Of a DNA stretch of 64,000 nucleotides, positions 35,955-48,548 are shown piece after piece (position 1 is the first letter of the stretch; the number at the start of each line of letters is the position of its first letter). The translations under genes and the position numbers were made by a program. This DNA comes from Knoxdaviesia capensis. Lineage: Eukaryota > Ascomycota > Sordariomycetes > Microascales > Gondwanamycetaceae. A model generated the notes under the pieces. The model saw nothing but the letters and a program-made list of their open reading frames with translations. It was not told the DNA's origin and searched no databases. The stretch lies in the NCBI GenBank assembly GCA_001510575.1, contig LNGK01000004.1, positions 1,542,537 to 1,606,536 on the forward strand. The letters are read 5' to 3'.

Positions 35955-37373
35955 ATATATCACCCGTGATTTAGTACACACTCTGGAAATAGCACATGAG
36001 CCCTTTTGGTTGTCAGAGAAGGATCGGACCCATCTGCGATGTCAAGCACTGCCGTCTCCTTTAAGACCATCGCCTTGTCTGGAGAAAGTGACCCCGGATA
36101 GATTCAAACATGGCAATGGCGATGCTCGTCGAGATCTTGCTAGGACATAGTGTCCTAGCCTTCTTATCTATTCTCCTCTCCCCCCAATTTGATTCTTCTT
36201 CCTCTTCTTCTTGTCTCTTCCCTCTCCACCATCGGATTTTCTAAAGCCCATTCCCCTCCTCCAGTCAGACACCATTTCCGATTGTCCGATTTTCCGATTT
36301 TCCGATCATCCAGTCATCTGCACTCGTTACCGTTCAGCGTCTGACTCACGCAATGGGTCCGCTTCCGGCACCGGCTGCGGACTCGCCGGGGTGCCCGGGA
36401 CCTAGAGTTCGCCCCCGCCATGCATGAGGCCCCGAGTGATGACAACTATACCACCAAGCTGGCTCAACCGTAGGCACCACTCCACGGCCACACACAAGCT
36501 TTGCATTCCCACACCCCCAGAAACGCCTGTGTAAACTAGTTTACTGACCATGTCGAGGAGAAAAAGTGGAGGGCCATCTACCCTCCACACGAACATCAGC
36601 CCGATGGCCCGAGCCATTTTGGGGCCTTGTTGCGGCAATCGTGTCCGTTGGTTGTTTCTTCGTCGTCTAGATAGCAACGAAAGCTCCAAGTAACTAACGC
36701 CGGAGCCGGATGGCGTTTCGGGGAAAATATTGCTAGTTAATATTTTGTTCCAGGGGGGGTTTTTGGCCTCGTCATGCGCAAACTAGCGCCCGGTGAGTTT
36801 TTTTCCTTTTTTTTTCTTCTTCTTTCCCTCCCCATAAACACATCCTGTTCCAATTCATACCAGTGACTGTAAATGAGCCAGGCATATATGTGATGTGACG
36901 AAGTCACAGGTTGACGAGTTGAAGAAAAGAGCTTCCTATTCTCATCAGGATTGCTTGTTGGTGGTGACGTCACGTGAACACGCTGACCACGAGAGGAGGC
37001 CCTGAAAGATGGCCGATACATCTGGAGAGGGATATCTGAGATGTTCGCTTGAGCTGGGCTGATCAAGGTGAAAGAATGTAGTGTATGACATGGCAATATC
37101 ACGCCTGGCCCTGGTTCGGAGTGCCGGAACGAATCATTACAGCACCTAATGGCCAAAGTGTCTAAATCACTGCAATGAAACGGGGTGCCGGAGCAATTGG
37201 ATTTGGCGGCACAGCTACCTATAAAGCAAGGGACTCTGGGTCCCTCTTATGTGATGCTGTGCAGTGGAGATTGGCCCGATTCAGATAGGACAAGGGACGA
37301 GGGTTGTGGATTCGCGTGGCGGCCGAGACGACGTGGGGCCCGAAAGAGTTATCGCCGACATTTCCATGTAGAC

Positions 37374-37437
37374 TGTATGTACTGTATGTACAGTACGTAT
37401 CAATGTACAGTATGAACAGTATGTACAGTATGTACCG
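37374..37437. repeat. Clustered TGTACAGTA / GTATGTAC units
   Basis: At least six overlapping units of TGTA(C/T)AGTA or its reverse complement TACTGTA lie in about 64 bp, interrupted by short spacers. The units can pair with each other. The function is unknown. Confidence 0.6.
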
Positions 37438-39655
37438 TGGTATGCCAGTTGTATCAGTATCACCCTCCGGCGGAAGGTCTCCGGGGCTTGCCACCTGGCT
37501 GGAGAATTTGAGATGCATCCATCGTGCGCCAGGCAAAAGACGTCGGTGATGGCGGTGGTTCTGCAGTGTGACAGGATATATCAACCGTTTGTTAATACTA
37601 GCAGAATCTGACTTCTCCGGCCCGCTCTTCTTTGATTTGCATTTGTCAGTCCCCGGCGAATTGTTCTTAGTTTTTGTTTTCTCGACCCGACGAAAGACGA
37701 CGACGTCACAGGGCGGCAGGTGGACGTCAGCGCATAACTCCGATAGAGAGAGAGAGAGAGAGCCAGCCCAAATCTAATGTAAGTAGGAAAAGGGGGTTCA
37801 TTTGAGCCCGGCCGAGTGCCCAGAATCTCCGATCCGGCGTCCGAAACCCCGCTCCTGGATTCCGGGTCCGGCTGGGCCCGCCATGTGACAAGAAAAAAAA
37901 AGAGAAAAAAAAGAGAAAAAAAAGAAAAGAAAAAAGGAAGCCGACGCGCCTGACAGATGGATCCATCTTCCGCGATTCTCTCTGCCGATTTGGATCCGCC
38001 GATTTGGATTTACTCTTCAAGAGAAGACCAGCAGGCAGATTCACTCTAACATTCGGCTCGCTTTTAGCAGTCTGGAAAACCCGGGGGCAGCCAAGTCCCC
38101 GTTCGCTTGTCGCTCCGTCTGTCGGCGGTTGGTGGGGCCACTTGTGTATCTAATTTTTGGCTTTTTTCTTTTTTGCCCGTCCCAACCAAACACGAATTGA
38201 AGAAAATAAAAAATAAAAATAAAAAATGAACGGACGAAAGAAATGAAATTTAATTTAGTGGACTGTTCAAGTTCAGAAAGGGAAAACCTAAAACCAGGGG
38301 GCGTGTGTGTTCTGTCCCGGTGTCCACCGGCGGGAGTGTTAAAAGTCCGTCCCCTGCTCCATTAGGCCCGCCAGCGTAACCATGCAAGGGGATTTATTGG
38401 GGAGAGAGGAAAAGAAGAGAACGACACCGAGTGTTTTTCGCAGATCGACCTTCACATGTTACCGATGGACGTTCGGGACTTGGCGTTTCTTTTCTCTGGA
38501 ACTGGCGATAGAAAGGATAAATAAACCTGGGTGGTAATCTCATCCCCTCTCTGCCCCCTTTCTTGGGTTGTTCCGCGTCACCACCCGAAAAATAGGAGAA
38601 GAAGCCTGTTGTGAATAGGCATGGACAGATAATTGATTTAATGAGGGCTTAATGTTGGAGTTTGCTGTGTTGCTGACGAGGAGCCAGAGTGTGTGGTGTT
38701 CGGGCCAGATCGTAGGTGGTGTGGTGTAAGAGAAGAGCCATCGGCTCTGGGCCAACCCTAACTCGGCCCATGAATGGCAGTGGACATTCCGCGTCGTGAT
38801 TCTTTCACATACGAGCGTCCCGTCCTAAACGATTCCACACTAATGATGCTCTCGCGGAACTTGGTCAGGGGTCCAGGGGCACAGAAGGCCAGGAACCGAT
38901 ACAAACATCCCTTTCTCTGCATAGTCCACAGATCACATTTCAGGTGGCTGAAACCTGTTGATTGACAGCTCCCTCCGCTGCGTGCCCCGAAACGTAATAA
39001 TTGTTGGGCCAGGGACATTACAGGCCACCCACCCAGTCTTTGCCATCAGAAAACGGGTGGCTCCGGGTGTGTGTGCTATACGAGTACAGGGCCGATCTGC
39101 TGGTCCGTCGGCAGGTTTGGCCTCAACAAGAACCTTGCACACGATACTGCACATAGAAGATACAAGACAGGAATCCCGAGGTTTGGATCTTCTCGAGAGG
39201 ACTCGCAGCTGGTATGGCCTAACCCATTCGAGCCGGAATAACCGCGTATGACGAAAAAGAAAAGAGAAAAAAAAGACGAAAAAAAAAAAAACACAAGGTT
39301 AGACATTGACATTAAACAACGGACCAAGCATTCCATAGCGGTGCAAGTTAGGATAGTCTAGTCCAACACAATCTGACGTGAAAATTCTGTCCGGGCCAGG
39401 GGGGGTTGGGGGGAGAAGCAGCTTAAGTATACAGCTTCGGATCTTGAAAAAACGAGAAGTAAGACAAACCTGCACTCGGTCATCGGGGGTTCATTCTCCG
39501 TGGTGCCGAGCGAAAGTTGGCCCATGGCGTTGGACCACCCACTCCCGACGTGCAAGTGTCCGAGTACCTGGACTAACATAACAGGCAGAGCCGCACCGGC
39601 GGTTCTCCTCACCGATCCGTGGGATGGCGGATCGAAAGAGCGGTTTCAAACAGCT

Positions 39656-39676
39656 GGGGGGGGGGNGGGGGGGGCG
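39656..39676 (+). repeat. Poly-G tract with one N
   Basis: A run of about 19 G is interrupted by a single N at 39666. Its length is evidently uncertain in the assembly. Confidence 0.85.
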
Positions 39677-40445
39677 GTGTGTAAGTGTGGTGAGTACTGT
39701 ACTGTAGTGTGCGCGCATGTGTGGCGTGCGATATCTGCTTCTCCACTGGTTGTGGATGAGGCTCTTCCGCGCGCGCTCTCGCGTCCGTCCCTGGCCTGCA
39801 GATAATGGGTATTCTTCACACACACACATTACATATTGTGTCTCTCTCCCCTTCCCCTTATCTGGCCCTAGTCGCCGGGTTCCATTCGTTCGAGAAGCCC
39901 ACCCCGATTAAGACACTTGATCCACCGCCACCGTTCAGATTGAAAAAAGAAAAAGGAAGAGAAAAAAAAAGAGCCCCCACTTTGAAGAGTTCACTGCTCC
40001 CCTGCGGACCGCGGCGAAAGGTTCCATGGGCTCCGGCATAATCATCTGGAAAAGATGAACGCGTCTCGGCGGGTACAATGCAACCTTGGGACGTGACGCC
40101 GATAGCTAAACAGATAGTGGCCTGGACAGGTTGCATCAAGCATGAGCAGCACAGATACACTGGGCGTCTAAGGTGGCAAATTAGTGCTGGGGATATATCT
40201 ATATGAAAAAGAATAACACCAAGCCAAAGAATGGATCGTGAAGGGATGAGATGGAGGTGGGATGGATTAGAAGAGAAAAACAGGAGGAAATGCATTAGAA
40301 TGAGGAATTATAAGTTAGCCAACATCGCCATGAGCCAGGAGACCAGAATGAAAAACCACCGAGAAACATGAAATAGGAACACGAAAGGGAAGAATCAAAG
40401 AAAAACGAGAAAAAACGTGTAGCATTACACCCCACCAGCACGAGA

Positions 40446-43400
40446 TCACTCTTTCGTCGCCTCCTCCACCGGAGCCGGCACAGCCAGATCATCCACCTCG
40501 ATGCCGCCGATAAACAGAGCACTCACGCCCTCAAGCGCCGCCACGAACACGCAGAGCAAGCTGGCGATGGCGAAGTGCGAGATGGTCGACCCGATCTCCA
40601 GCCACGAGCCCTCGTCCTTGACGACCCAGAAGAAGTACAACGTCAGGATGTCGCTGACGGCCACCGCCACCATGAACAGCGCCGACGGCGCCACGCCGAG
40701 CCGCAGGTTCAGCACCCCCAGGTTCGCCGAGATCAGCGCGAACGGGATCATCAGCTTCAGGATCAGCATCGCGCCCTGCGAGAACGGGTCGAAGATCGGC
40801 ACGAGCCGCGCCACGCTGTCGAGACTGAACGCCGAGATGGAGGCGACGTTGCCCGTGCTGAAGAAGGCCGATTGCAGGAGGAAGAAGAAAAAGAGCGCGA
40901 CGCGGGCGTCGCCGAGGCCCAGCGGCCGGAACGGTGACACGGGGGAAGAGGCGGCTACTGTGGTAGCGGCAGCTAGGCCAGTGGCCGCAGCTGTAGCCTC
41001 GCTCGAGGTCTCTCCTTCGGGCTTTGTCGTGCTGTTGGCCGCAGCCTTGCGCTCCTCGGCAAGCCGGGTCTCGTACACAGCATTCTCAATCCTCACCCAG
41101 GCCACCAGAAGAACGCTGAACGCAGCATAGAACAGGCCCTCGTACGAAATGGTAAGAATGACGAAGGTGGGGGCACACGTGAGGAACAGCACCAGCAGAC
41201 GGTGCATGTAGTGGTTGTTCGGTTGGAGGCGGTAGGTCAGGGGCATCAGGAACGAGGTAACTGCAAGCCTGTGTTAGAGCAGGGGTTGACAGGAGTAAAG
41301 AGACAGAGCAGCAAAGAGGGAACAGGGAAGAACTTACTCAGAATCAACCATCCGACAATCTGGTTTCCGCGCGGAAGACCGATCTTAGTCTTGATGGAGA
41401 TGGCACTCGACCGAGTAACCAGCATGGCCAGGGCAATCAGGCCGATCTGGATGCCCGTCAATGAGCGGGTGATCCGCGAGTTTGCGTGGTTGTGGGCCGG
41501 CGACGGCTTGGACGAGAAGTCCGAGAGAATATTGGACTCGAAGATCAGGTACAGAACGCCAATGAGGACCATGGGGACTCCTCCAGCAAGACTGTGTTCA
41601 TATATTTCAGTTAGACAGGTCAAGACCGTGAGTAGGGGCGAAGAATCACTTACATGAGGGTGACGTTCTCCTCTTTCATGGCGGGGAGCAGGGTAAATGT
41701 GCTCATCACCAAGCACGAGAAGAACCACGTGGTGACCAGACCGGCATGGCTGTTCAGGAAAGAGAAGCCGTAGGTGACCGGCCAGAACGCTCCGATGATG
41801 TACAGAACAGTGAGGATTTCGCGGTGGATATAGCCATTAGCCTACAGAGAGGTGAAGGTTAGACGACGGTGCAGCACGAGCTGTTGAGGCTGGGATAAAG
41901 AAACTTACTAGGGCCACGACTACACCAATATACAGCAGGAAGTTCAGCACAAACGAGAACACCTTGCCACCAGACGAAATGTGGCCGAACAGCACCTTGC
42001 GGCCCTGCACAAGACAGCTACGGCGCGCATACACCTCTTCCCAGAAGAACACCGCGAAGAAGGCGTACATGTAGTAAGTCGGAGGGGACGACGACGAGAC
42101 AAACGACGCGTAAAAGGCCGCCAGCACGCTCGAGAAGGCGATGCTGCCGACAAGCCCGCGCGACGGCGGCGACGCGCCCTGCACGACGTGCACGTCGACC
42201 ACGACGGTCAGCGCATAGGCCATCCAGCCGAGGTAGCCGATGGTGATGAGCGCGCGCAGGAACAGCCAGTCGTAGGTCTGCAGGTAGCGCAGGCCGTCGA
42301 GGCCGGTCTTGATCAGCGCGGCCGACTCCTCGATGGCCTCCTCGTACTTCTCGGCGTCGATCAGCCCGCGGATGTACGCCACGCGCTCCGCCGGCGACGA
42401 GTTGTCGGCGCCGAACGATTCGAATGGCCGGTAGCGCAGCTCGGTGGCCTGCTTGGCCTCCTCCTTCACGCGGTACATCTCCAGAATGCCCCGCGCGTTC
42501 ACGAGCGACGCCTCGGCCTTCTCGCGTAGGTCGGCGGATAGGTACGACAGCGGCAGCTCGCCGACCGAGTTGGCGGGGAACTCGACACCAATCAGGTAGG
42601 CCATCAGCGCTGCCACATCAGCTTGCGCCACGTCGTGGCGCTTGACGTGGCCCAGGCCCCACGGAAGAGAGTACTCGTCGTGGCCAGGGGCGACCGCGCC
42701 GGGGGTCAGGACCGGAGGGGCAACTCCGGATCCCCACGCGATCAGCGGAGTGCGGGTGTTGTCGGGGTGGCCGTCGCCGTGGCTGCCGTAGTCGCTCATG
42801 CCGTGATCGGCAGTGAACACAAACGCCGTCCGGTCGTCCTGGTAGAAGTTCTGAATAAGGTCCACGGTCTCGCGGACACCCTTATCAACGGCCTGAATGT
42901 TGAAGAGGTACTCCTTTGAGAACGGACGGTATGTATGACCGGCAGTATCGATTCCGAGGAGATGGAGGAAGAAAACGACGCGGTCCTCGCGGAGGGCGGT
43001 GTTGAGGGTCTCGTTGGTGGCAGCCTGGGCAAACAGGTCGTTGACGTGCTCGAACACCCAGTAGTCAAGGTGGACGCCCTCCTGCGAGAAGTCCTCTAGA
43101 TCGGCGCTGTACATCTCGGCATCGACGCGGCCGGGCACAGCACCCTGCTGGAACATCGGCAGGATATCCGGGCTTCCCCAGCTCCAGGTGTGGCGGCTGC
43201 GGTTGAAGACACTGTCGAAGTTGACGGGGTTGAGCTTCCAGCCGGTGGTGACGGCGGACACATCCTCGTAGAGACCGGCGATCAGGGCCACGTGGCCCGG
43301 GCGGGATTCAGTGGGGACTCGCGTATGGGAGATGCCGAAGGTGCCGTGTTCCAGCACACGGGATCGGAGGTACGGCGCCAGCGGTCGCGGCACAAGGTCG

Positions 43401-43780
43401 TCGTCGGACTTCGGGTACGGATCGGGGGTCGGCTCAAAAGCCTTGTCGGCACGGAGTCCGTCTCCTACAGCAAACGAAGAGGGGTATGTCAGCGACCATT
43501 GTGGTGAAGAGTGCGAGGGGATAGAGCCGCTCTTAGCCAGCTCGAACGAACTATATATAGACAGACAGTTACATATAGACATCTACAGATGCATATCCAT
43601 ACCTACAAACAGAACCAGGCGATCTGCAGGCGGTCTAGAGTCGGGTTCGCGCGGAATGTTGAACAGGCGCATTCCAGACACAATTGGGCTAACGAAGTAG
43701 ACATCGAAGATTGACATCAGGTAGACAAGATGGAACACCACTGCCAGGGCTGAAAAGCCCCAGCGAACCGAGAAAGACAT
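40446..43780 (-). CDS. MCD4: GPI ethanolamine phosphate transferase 1 (Mcd4/PIG-N)
   Basis: Five exons (43780-43603, 43464-41909, 41841-41654, 41591-41338, 41260-40446) give 996 residues, the usual length for the family, with phases closing exactly. It starts with a signal-anchor helix (MSFSVRWGFSALAVVFHLVY). The luminal alkaline-phosphatase-like domain has VGDGLRADK (Asp61 binds metal), the T-containing RVPTESRPGHVALIAG (Thr111 is the likely nucleophile), LLGIDTAGHTYRP and FTADHGMSDYGSHGDG, all metal-binding or catalytic motifs. The C-terminal half is a multi-span membrane domain. The enzyme transfers ethanolamine phosphate to the first mannose of the GPI precursor in the ER and is essential in yeast. 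The minus-strand neighbour upstream is monopolin, with no functional link evident. Confidence 0.95.
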
Positions 43781-44729
43781 GGCTATGGATTTTGCGACTA
43801 GAAGAGAGGGGAGAGGAGGAGGAGGAGGAGGAGGAGAGAGAGTGAAGATCAACCACAGCTCCTATACAAAGACAGACATTAACAAGGAAAGAAGGGAGCT
43901 ATTGATAGACTGGGAGAAGGACAACACGTAACAATGAAGGAAAAGCCCAAGAAGAAGCTTAATAAGAACGAAGTAGCCCTAACGAGGTGTCGCTGAAACT
44001 CGTGATGGTAGATGATCGTGAAGAGGGGCTTTTGCACTTCCAAAAACTGGTCTGACTGCTTAGCAAATACACACAAAAGCAGCTTCGTGCTGATACCAAT
44101 GAGCACTACTGAAGAAGCAGAAGAAGAATAAGGAGAGAAAAGAAGAAGAATTGCACAAAAGGAGTGGTGGTGAAGTGAAATAAAAATAGAAGAAAACGTC
44201 GTCAGTCTATGAGTGTAAAGTGGCTTCTTTTTACGTGTATATGGTGCTCAACCCTGATGGGCGATTAATTGAAGCTCCTTTTTTTTTTCTTCTTCTTTTT
44301 GATCGAGCTCTTTGGCTGCACAGAACGTGAGCTCCAGGGGAGGCGCAGTACTAGGTACTTCGAGTTACACCATGTTCACTGTTGCTACTAATGTACTGCT
44401 ACTTTAGCTGCCCCTGAGCAACGTTCTAGAACGCCACTGGCGCGCTGATGCACGTGGAAGGGACACAGAACTCTACGGGTTAAACCCTTACGTTTCATGA
44501 ACAAACGGAAGTCATATTCAGGTACCCAAACGATGCAAATAGGCCAATAACGCAGTACGGCGCTGAACGCATCCTTATTCATCCTCCCAAGACCCATGAA
44601 CCTGCTGAAAATCTCAAACTCCGGGTATCAATGTCAATACTGCAGACCCCCTCCTCACCCCTACCCGACAACCAACCAACCAGGCACACTTCCCCCACAA
44701 AGCCCCAGTCTTGCAAGACCACATCTGGT
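43781..44729. other. Intergenic region upstream of MCD4
   Basis: Upstream region of MCD4 and 3' flank of the monopolin gene. A GGA triplet run (about 43,815-43,837) lies in the MCD4 5' leader. No further gene is seen. Confidence 0.6.
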
Positions 44730-46341
44730 TCACTGTGGCGCATCCATGAGTGCGCGGTACACTCGGCTGTAAAACCGGACGGCCTGGGGGCGGGGGAATG
44801 TGATGTCTTCCACGAGATAGTCGGGCAGTATCTCGATGAGGTCGGAGTCGCGGTTCTGGTCGAGCTGGGGACGGTATGTGCACTGGGCATCTTCCATGGC
44901 GTCGGAGCCTTCTTCGACGGCAAGCTTGAAATGGAGGGCTAAACAGAACAGAGAATCCGTTAGAGATAGGGGAAAAAAAACACGAGCACGGCTGGAACAG
45001 GTGGGTGGATACGTACTTCCGTTGCGGCCTGTTTGCAGGCAATCATACACATCCTCGCCGTCAGTGCGCCGGACACCCCGCACAATGAGCCCTGTAAGGT
45101 CGCCGTACAGCGTCTCCTTCATCTGCGACGCCTGCACCATCTCTGCGCTGGGGCCCATGCGGCTCATGGCCGACGACTTCACCGCGCTGCCCGGGACGCT
45201 GGTCATGCTCGACGTGTCGGTGGTGCGCAGCGCCGTCACCTTCATGTTGAGCGACTTGGTCTCGGCCTTGCTGTCGGTCAGTGCCTTTTCGAGTGAAGCA
45301 ATCTTGGCCCGCAACTGTTCGCTGGCTACTTCACTTTCGTCGAGCTGCTTCTGAAGCCCGATGCTTTCTTTGGCGGCGGCTGTCTGGATCTTGACCTCCT
45401 CCTTGAGTTGGGATATCAATTGTGCGGCGACTGCGACAACAAGACGTGTCAGTAACGGAGGGATACAATGGAAAAGCTTAGTCAGGGGGGAGAGTCCAAA
45501 GTAACGTACGCTGTGCTTTCTCGTCGGTCTGCTTCTTCAGCCTATCAAAGTTCTTCTCGGCCTGACTGATGCCAATATCTCGGAGATCCCGGTACTTGGC
45601 TTCGGCGGCATCAAATTTACGGGTGATTTCCCCCAGTTTGCGCCGCAGAGACACGTCGCTCTGTTCAGGGTCGGACACGCGCTGGCTGCGCACACTGGAC
45701 GGCACGTGGCCGGTCGTGGACGACGACGGAAGCACGAGGGCCGACTTGGCCGGAAGGTCCTCTATCTCGTCTTCAGCCTCGTCCATATCGACGTCCATGT
45801 CGTCTGCCACTTGTGTCTCGGGTATTTCGACTTCGCGCTGCCTCCTCTTCGGCTTGCTGGCGGGAGGCGGCGACGCGGGTGCGGGGGGTGCTGCGGCGGC
45901 GGGGGCAGGTGCTTTCGCGGCCCGTGGTCTGCCACGGCCAGTCTTTGCCACGGCTTCGGGGACGACTTCGGGTTCTGGCACGGCATCAACGGCCGACTCA
46001 TCCATCGTCTGCTGGGTCTCGTCGTCCAACTCTTCGGTCTCTTCAACCGGCGCGGCGGCGGCAACCGAAACCTTCTTCGGTCGGCCACGCGACTTGGCGG
46101 CCGGCTCAGCGGAATTGGCGGCAGCCGCATTGGCGCGGCTACTCGAAGCAGCCATAGCCTGGCGCGCCGCCGGCTTTGTGACCTTATTGGCAGCGGGCGG
46201 TCGGCCCCGGGCCCTCTTCGTGGTGGTGGTAGCCATTGGCTTCGATGGGACTGGGCGGGACGGTTTGGAGTGGGCGGTTCGGGCAATTGACTCAAAGCTG
46301 GTTTCTTCGTCCTCCAAGTCGGAATCAACAAGGCTCATCAT
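44730..46341 (-). CDS. Monopolin complex subunit Pcs1/Csm1
   Basis: Three exons (46341-45510, 45430-45017, 44938-44730) give 484 residues. The N-terminal half is disordered and basic/acidic, with repeated AT-hook-like GRPP/GRPR/GRPKK motifs (for example KRARGRPPAANK, KSRGRPKK, GRGRPRAAK). A long coiled coil follows (about residues 250-350: LRRKLGEITRKFDAAEAKY, AEKNFDRLKKQ, QLISQLKEEV). The C-terminal globular domain (about 375-484: LYGDLTGLIVRGV, YDCLQTGRNG, LHFKLAVEE, EITF-type VEDITFPRPQAVRFYSRVY) matches the Csm1/Pcs1 fold. These proteins form V-shaped complexes that clamp microtubule sites or organise kinetochores and rDNA. The start at 46341 or the next codon (46338) is equally possible. 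ACGCG-type boxes lie 160-200 bp upstream. Confidence 0.88.
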
Positions 46342-46996
46342 CGTGGCGGTAGGAAAGTAAGCAATCGGAATGTAAATACACAACGATATCTTCGTCACAG
46401 GAATACTCGTAACAGTGCAAAATCAACCAAAATGATTATATGTGCAGATAATTTTGGGGTGATAGTGGTTTTTGGCTTCACTTTCCCTGGATGAAAAGTT
46501 AAGCGCGTCGCGTGTTGGTGGTTCCTTCCAATTTCACGCGACAGGAAACGACTCGGCCACAAGTATGGAGTCACTGCACGGCAGAAAGTATTCGCACAGC
46601 AAAAACAACGGCCAAAATCATAAGCGAGGCAGGCAAACAGCAAAATCACGTGTCAGTGTTTTATCAGTTCTATCTTTTTTAGTACAAGCTTCCAGACAGT
46701 AGCCAGTCCATCTTTTTTTCCCTTCTTTCAGCCAGTCGCCTTGCAACACGAAGTCAGAAAAAGAAATTCTTGAAATCAAGGAATTTCTATTTTAATCAGG
46801 GGCGCCAATCCTGCTCCTTTCTCCTTTCTCATTTTCCTGCTTGCGTGGCTCGATCCTGGAGTTTCGTTCCATTTTTCAGTCACGCAACATCGTCATCGAC
46901 AGCGTTCCGGGAAGACCCTGAGAGAACGTCAAGGGCAACTCAACTCTGCGGCAGTGAGACAGCCGTTCCCGGGCCCGGGAACCAACCACATCCGCC
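46342..46996. promoter_or_regulatory. Shared promoter region of monopolin and MSP1
   Basis: This 655-bp head-to-head interval holds a run of ACGCG-type boxes: GCGCGTCGCGTG (46503-46514) and CACGCGAC (46535-46542). These resemble MBF/SBF G1-S elements, which would suit a kinetochore gene. The assignment is inference. Confidence 0.45.
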
Positions 46997-48548
46997 ATGT
47001 CGGAACGACGCAAAATCGAGAATATCGTGGTTGATTTCCTATTAATAGCCGGCTTGGTACTACTGACCCCCCGCCCTGCTTTGATCAGTTTGGGCGGTAT
47101 ATTGGAACCGAAGCGAGACAAAGACACGCAAGGCTGACCTTCAATCTGCTGTTGAACACCTTCTAGGTCGTCACGGGAGCATACGCATTCCGCCAAATCC
47201 TCTCTACTCTTATCACCGACCCCGAAAAAGAGAAGCACGAGCAAGCCCGCCGGCGAGCCAAAACCCACCTTGAACGACTGGAAAAGGACCACAATGATAA
47301 GGTGTTGGCAGACGGCAGCGGTGTTGCGCGGAAAGGGTTCCGTGTGGAAGACTTGGCCCTGAACGAATACGAGAGCGTTATTGCTCTGGATGTTGTGTCT
47401 CCGGACGAGATTCCTGTTGGCTTCGGCGGTATGTTACGGGCCATGATGTTTGACAGTCCCGGGGGGGGCTGGTGGGGTGGATTACCTCCCGACCCCATGG
47501 ATGATGCCCAGCTACTAACGACTCACTTCCCCAAAACTGCAGACATCGGTGGCCTCCAAGACATCATCGAAGAACTGAAGGAATCAGTCATCTACCCTCT
47601 CACCATGCCGCAGCTGTACTCGCACGCCGGCCCGCTTCTGGGCGCTCCGTCGGGAGTTCTGCTATACGGCCCGCCCGGCTGCGGAAAGACCATGCTGGCG
47701 AAGGCGGTGGCAAAGGAGAGTGGAGCATCGTTCATCAACCTGCATATTTCGACGTTGACGGAGAAGTGGTACGGAGACTCGAATAAGCTGGTGCGCGCGG
47801 TGTTCTCGCTGGCCCGCAAGATGCAGCCGGCCATCATCTTCATTGACGAGATCGACGCTGTGCTGCGCGCCCGTGCCAGCAGCGACCACGAGGCCAGCGG
47901 AATGGTCAAGGCTGAGTGAGTATCAGTGTTCATTTGAGGTGTCCCGGTGACTCTCCTCTAACCGTTCTCTATAGATTCATGAGCCTTTGGGACGGACTGG
48001 TGTCCGCCAACTCGTCCGGCCAACCCGCCCGTATCGTCGTTCTCGGCGCCACGAACCGCATGCACGACATCGACGAAGCCATCCTGCGCCGCATGCCGAA
48101 GAAGTTCCCGGTCCCCCTGCCCGCCAAGGAGCAGCGCAGACGCATTCTGCAGCTGATCCTCGGCGACATCCGGCTCGACACCGCCAACTTTAACCTAGAC
48201 TACATTGTGCGTGTGACGGCCGGCATGTCCGGAAGCGACATCAAGGAGGCGTGCCGAGACGCGGCCCGAGTGCCGGTGCGTGAGTACCTGCGGCAACACT
48301 CGGGGTCGCTTAGCTCGCACCCCAACATCGACCCCGAGCAGATCCGCGGGGTCCGCACCGAGGATTTCTTCGGCCAGAAGGGCGGCGGCCAGATCATCAT
48401 GCATAACCACGCGCTCGAGGTCGCTAAGCACATCGCCGCGCAAACCCCGTCGACGTCCAACAAGGCTGACGCCGGGTCTGCAGAGGAGTATGAGGATGTG
48501 GATGATGATGACGAGCCTGCCACCAGTAGACAGCCTGCCCGTGCGTAA
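46997..48548 (+). CDS. MSP1: Msp1/ATAD1-type AAA ATPase, mitochondrial outer-membrane extractase
   Basis: Four exons (46997-47056, 47167-47428, 47543-47915, 47975-48548) give 422 residues, phases 0, 1, 2. The N-terminus (MSERRKIENIVVDFLLIAGL) continues to VVTGAYAFRQIL across intron 1, forming the single membrane anchor. A linker with YESVIALDVVSPDEIPVGFG leads to the AAA domain: GVLLYGPPGCGKTMLAKAVA (Walker A), the pore loop KWYGDSNK, IIFIDEIDAVL (Walker B), GATNRMHDIDEAILRRMPKK (sensor 1 and arginine fingers) and GMSGSDIKEACRDAA (sensor 2). Msp1 pulls mislocalised tail-anchored proteins out of the mitochondrial outer membrane. Intron 2 (47429-47542) is also open in frame, but skipping it matches the family (SPDEI...F.DIGGL). 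The tail is acidic (EEYEDVDDDDE). Confidence 0.93.

Larger units (their letters stand above)
35955..40445. other. Gene-poor 4.5-kb region with simple repeats
   Basis: I find no supportable gene on either strand. Contents are simple or structured sequence: repeated GTACAGTAT-type units (37,374-37,437), a GA microsatellite (37,744-37,763), A-rich runs (37,890-37,935; 38,195-38,226; 39,249-39,292), a perfect TCACGTGA (36970-36977), and a poly-G tract containing an undetermined base at 39666. Spurious frames of up to about 145 codons lack domains. A non-coding transcript cannot be excluded. Confidence 0.55.

Noticed and set aside
36211..36405. 64-codon frame starting MSLPSPPSDF
   Set aside because: Short, low-complexity, no splice partner and no recognisable similarity.
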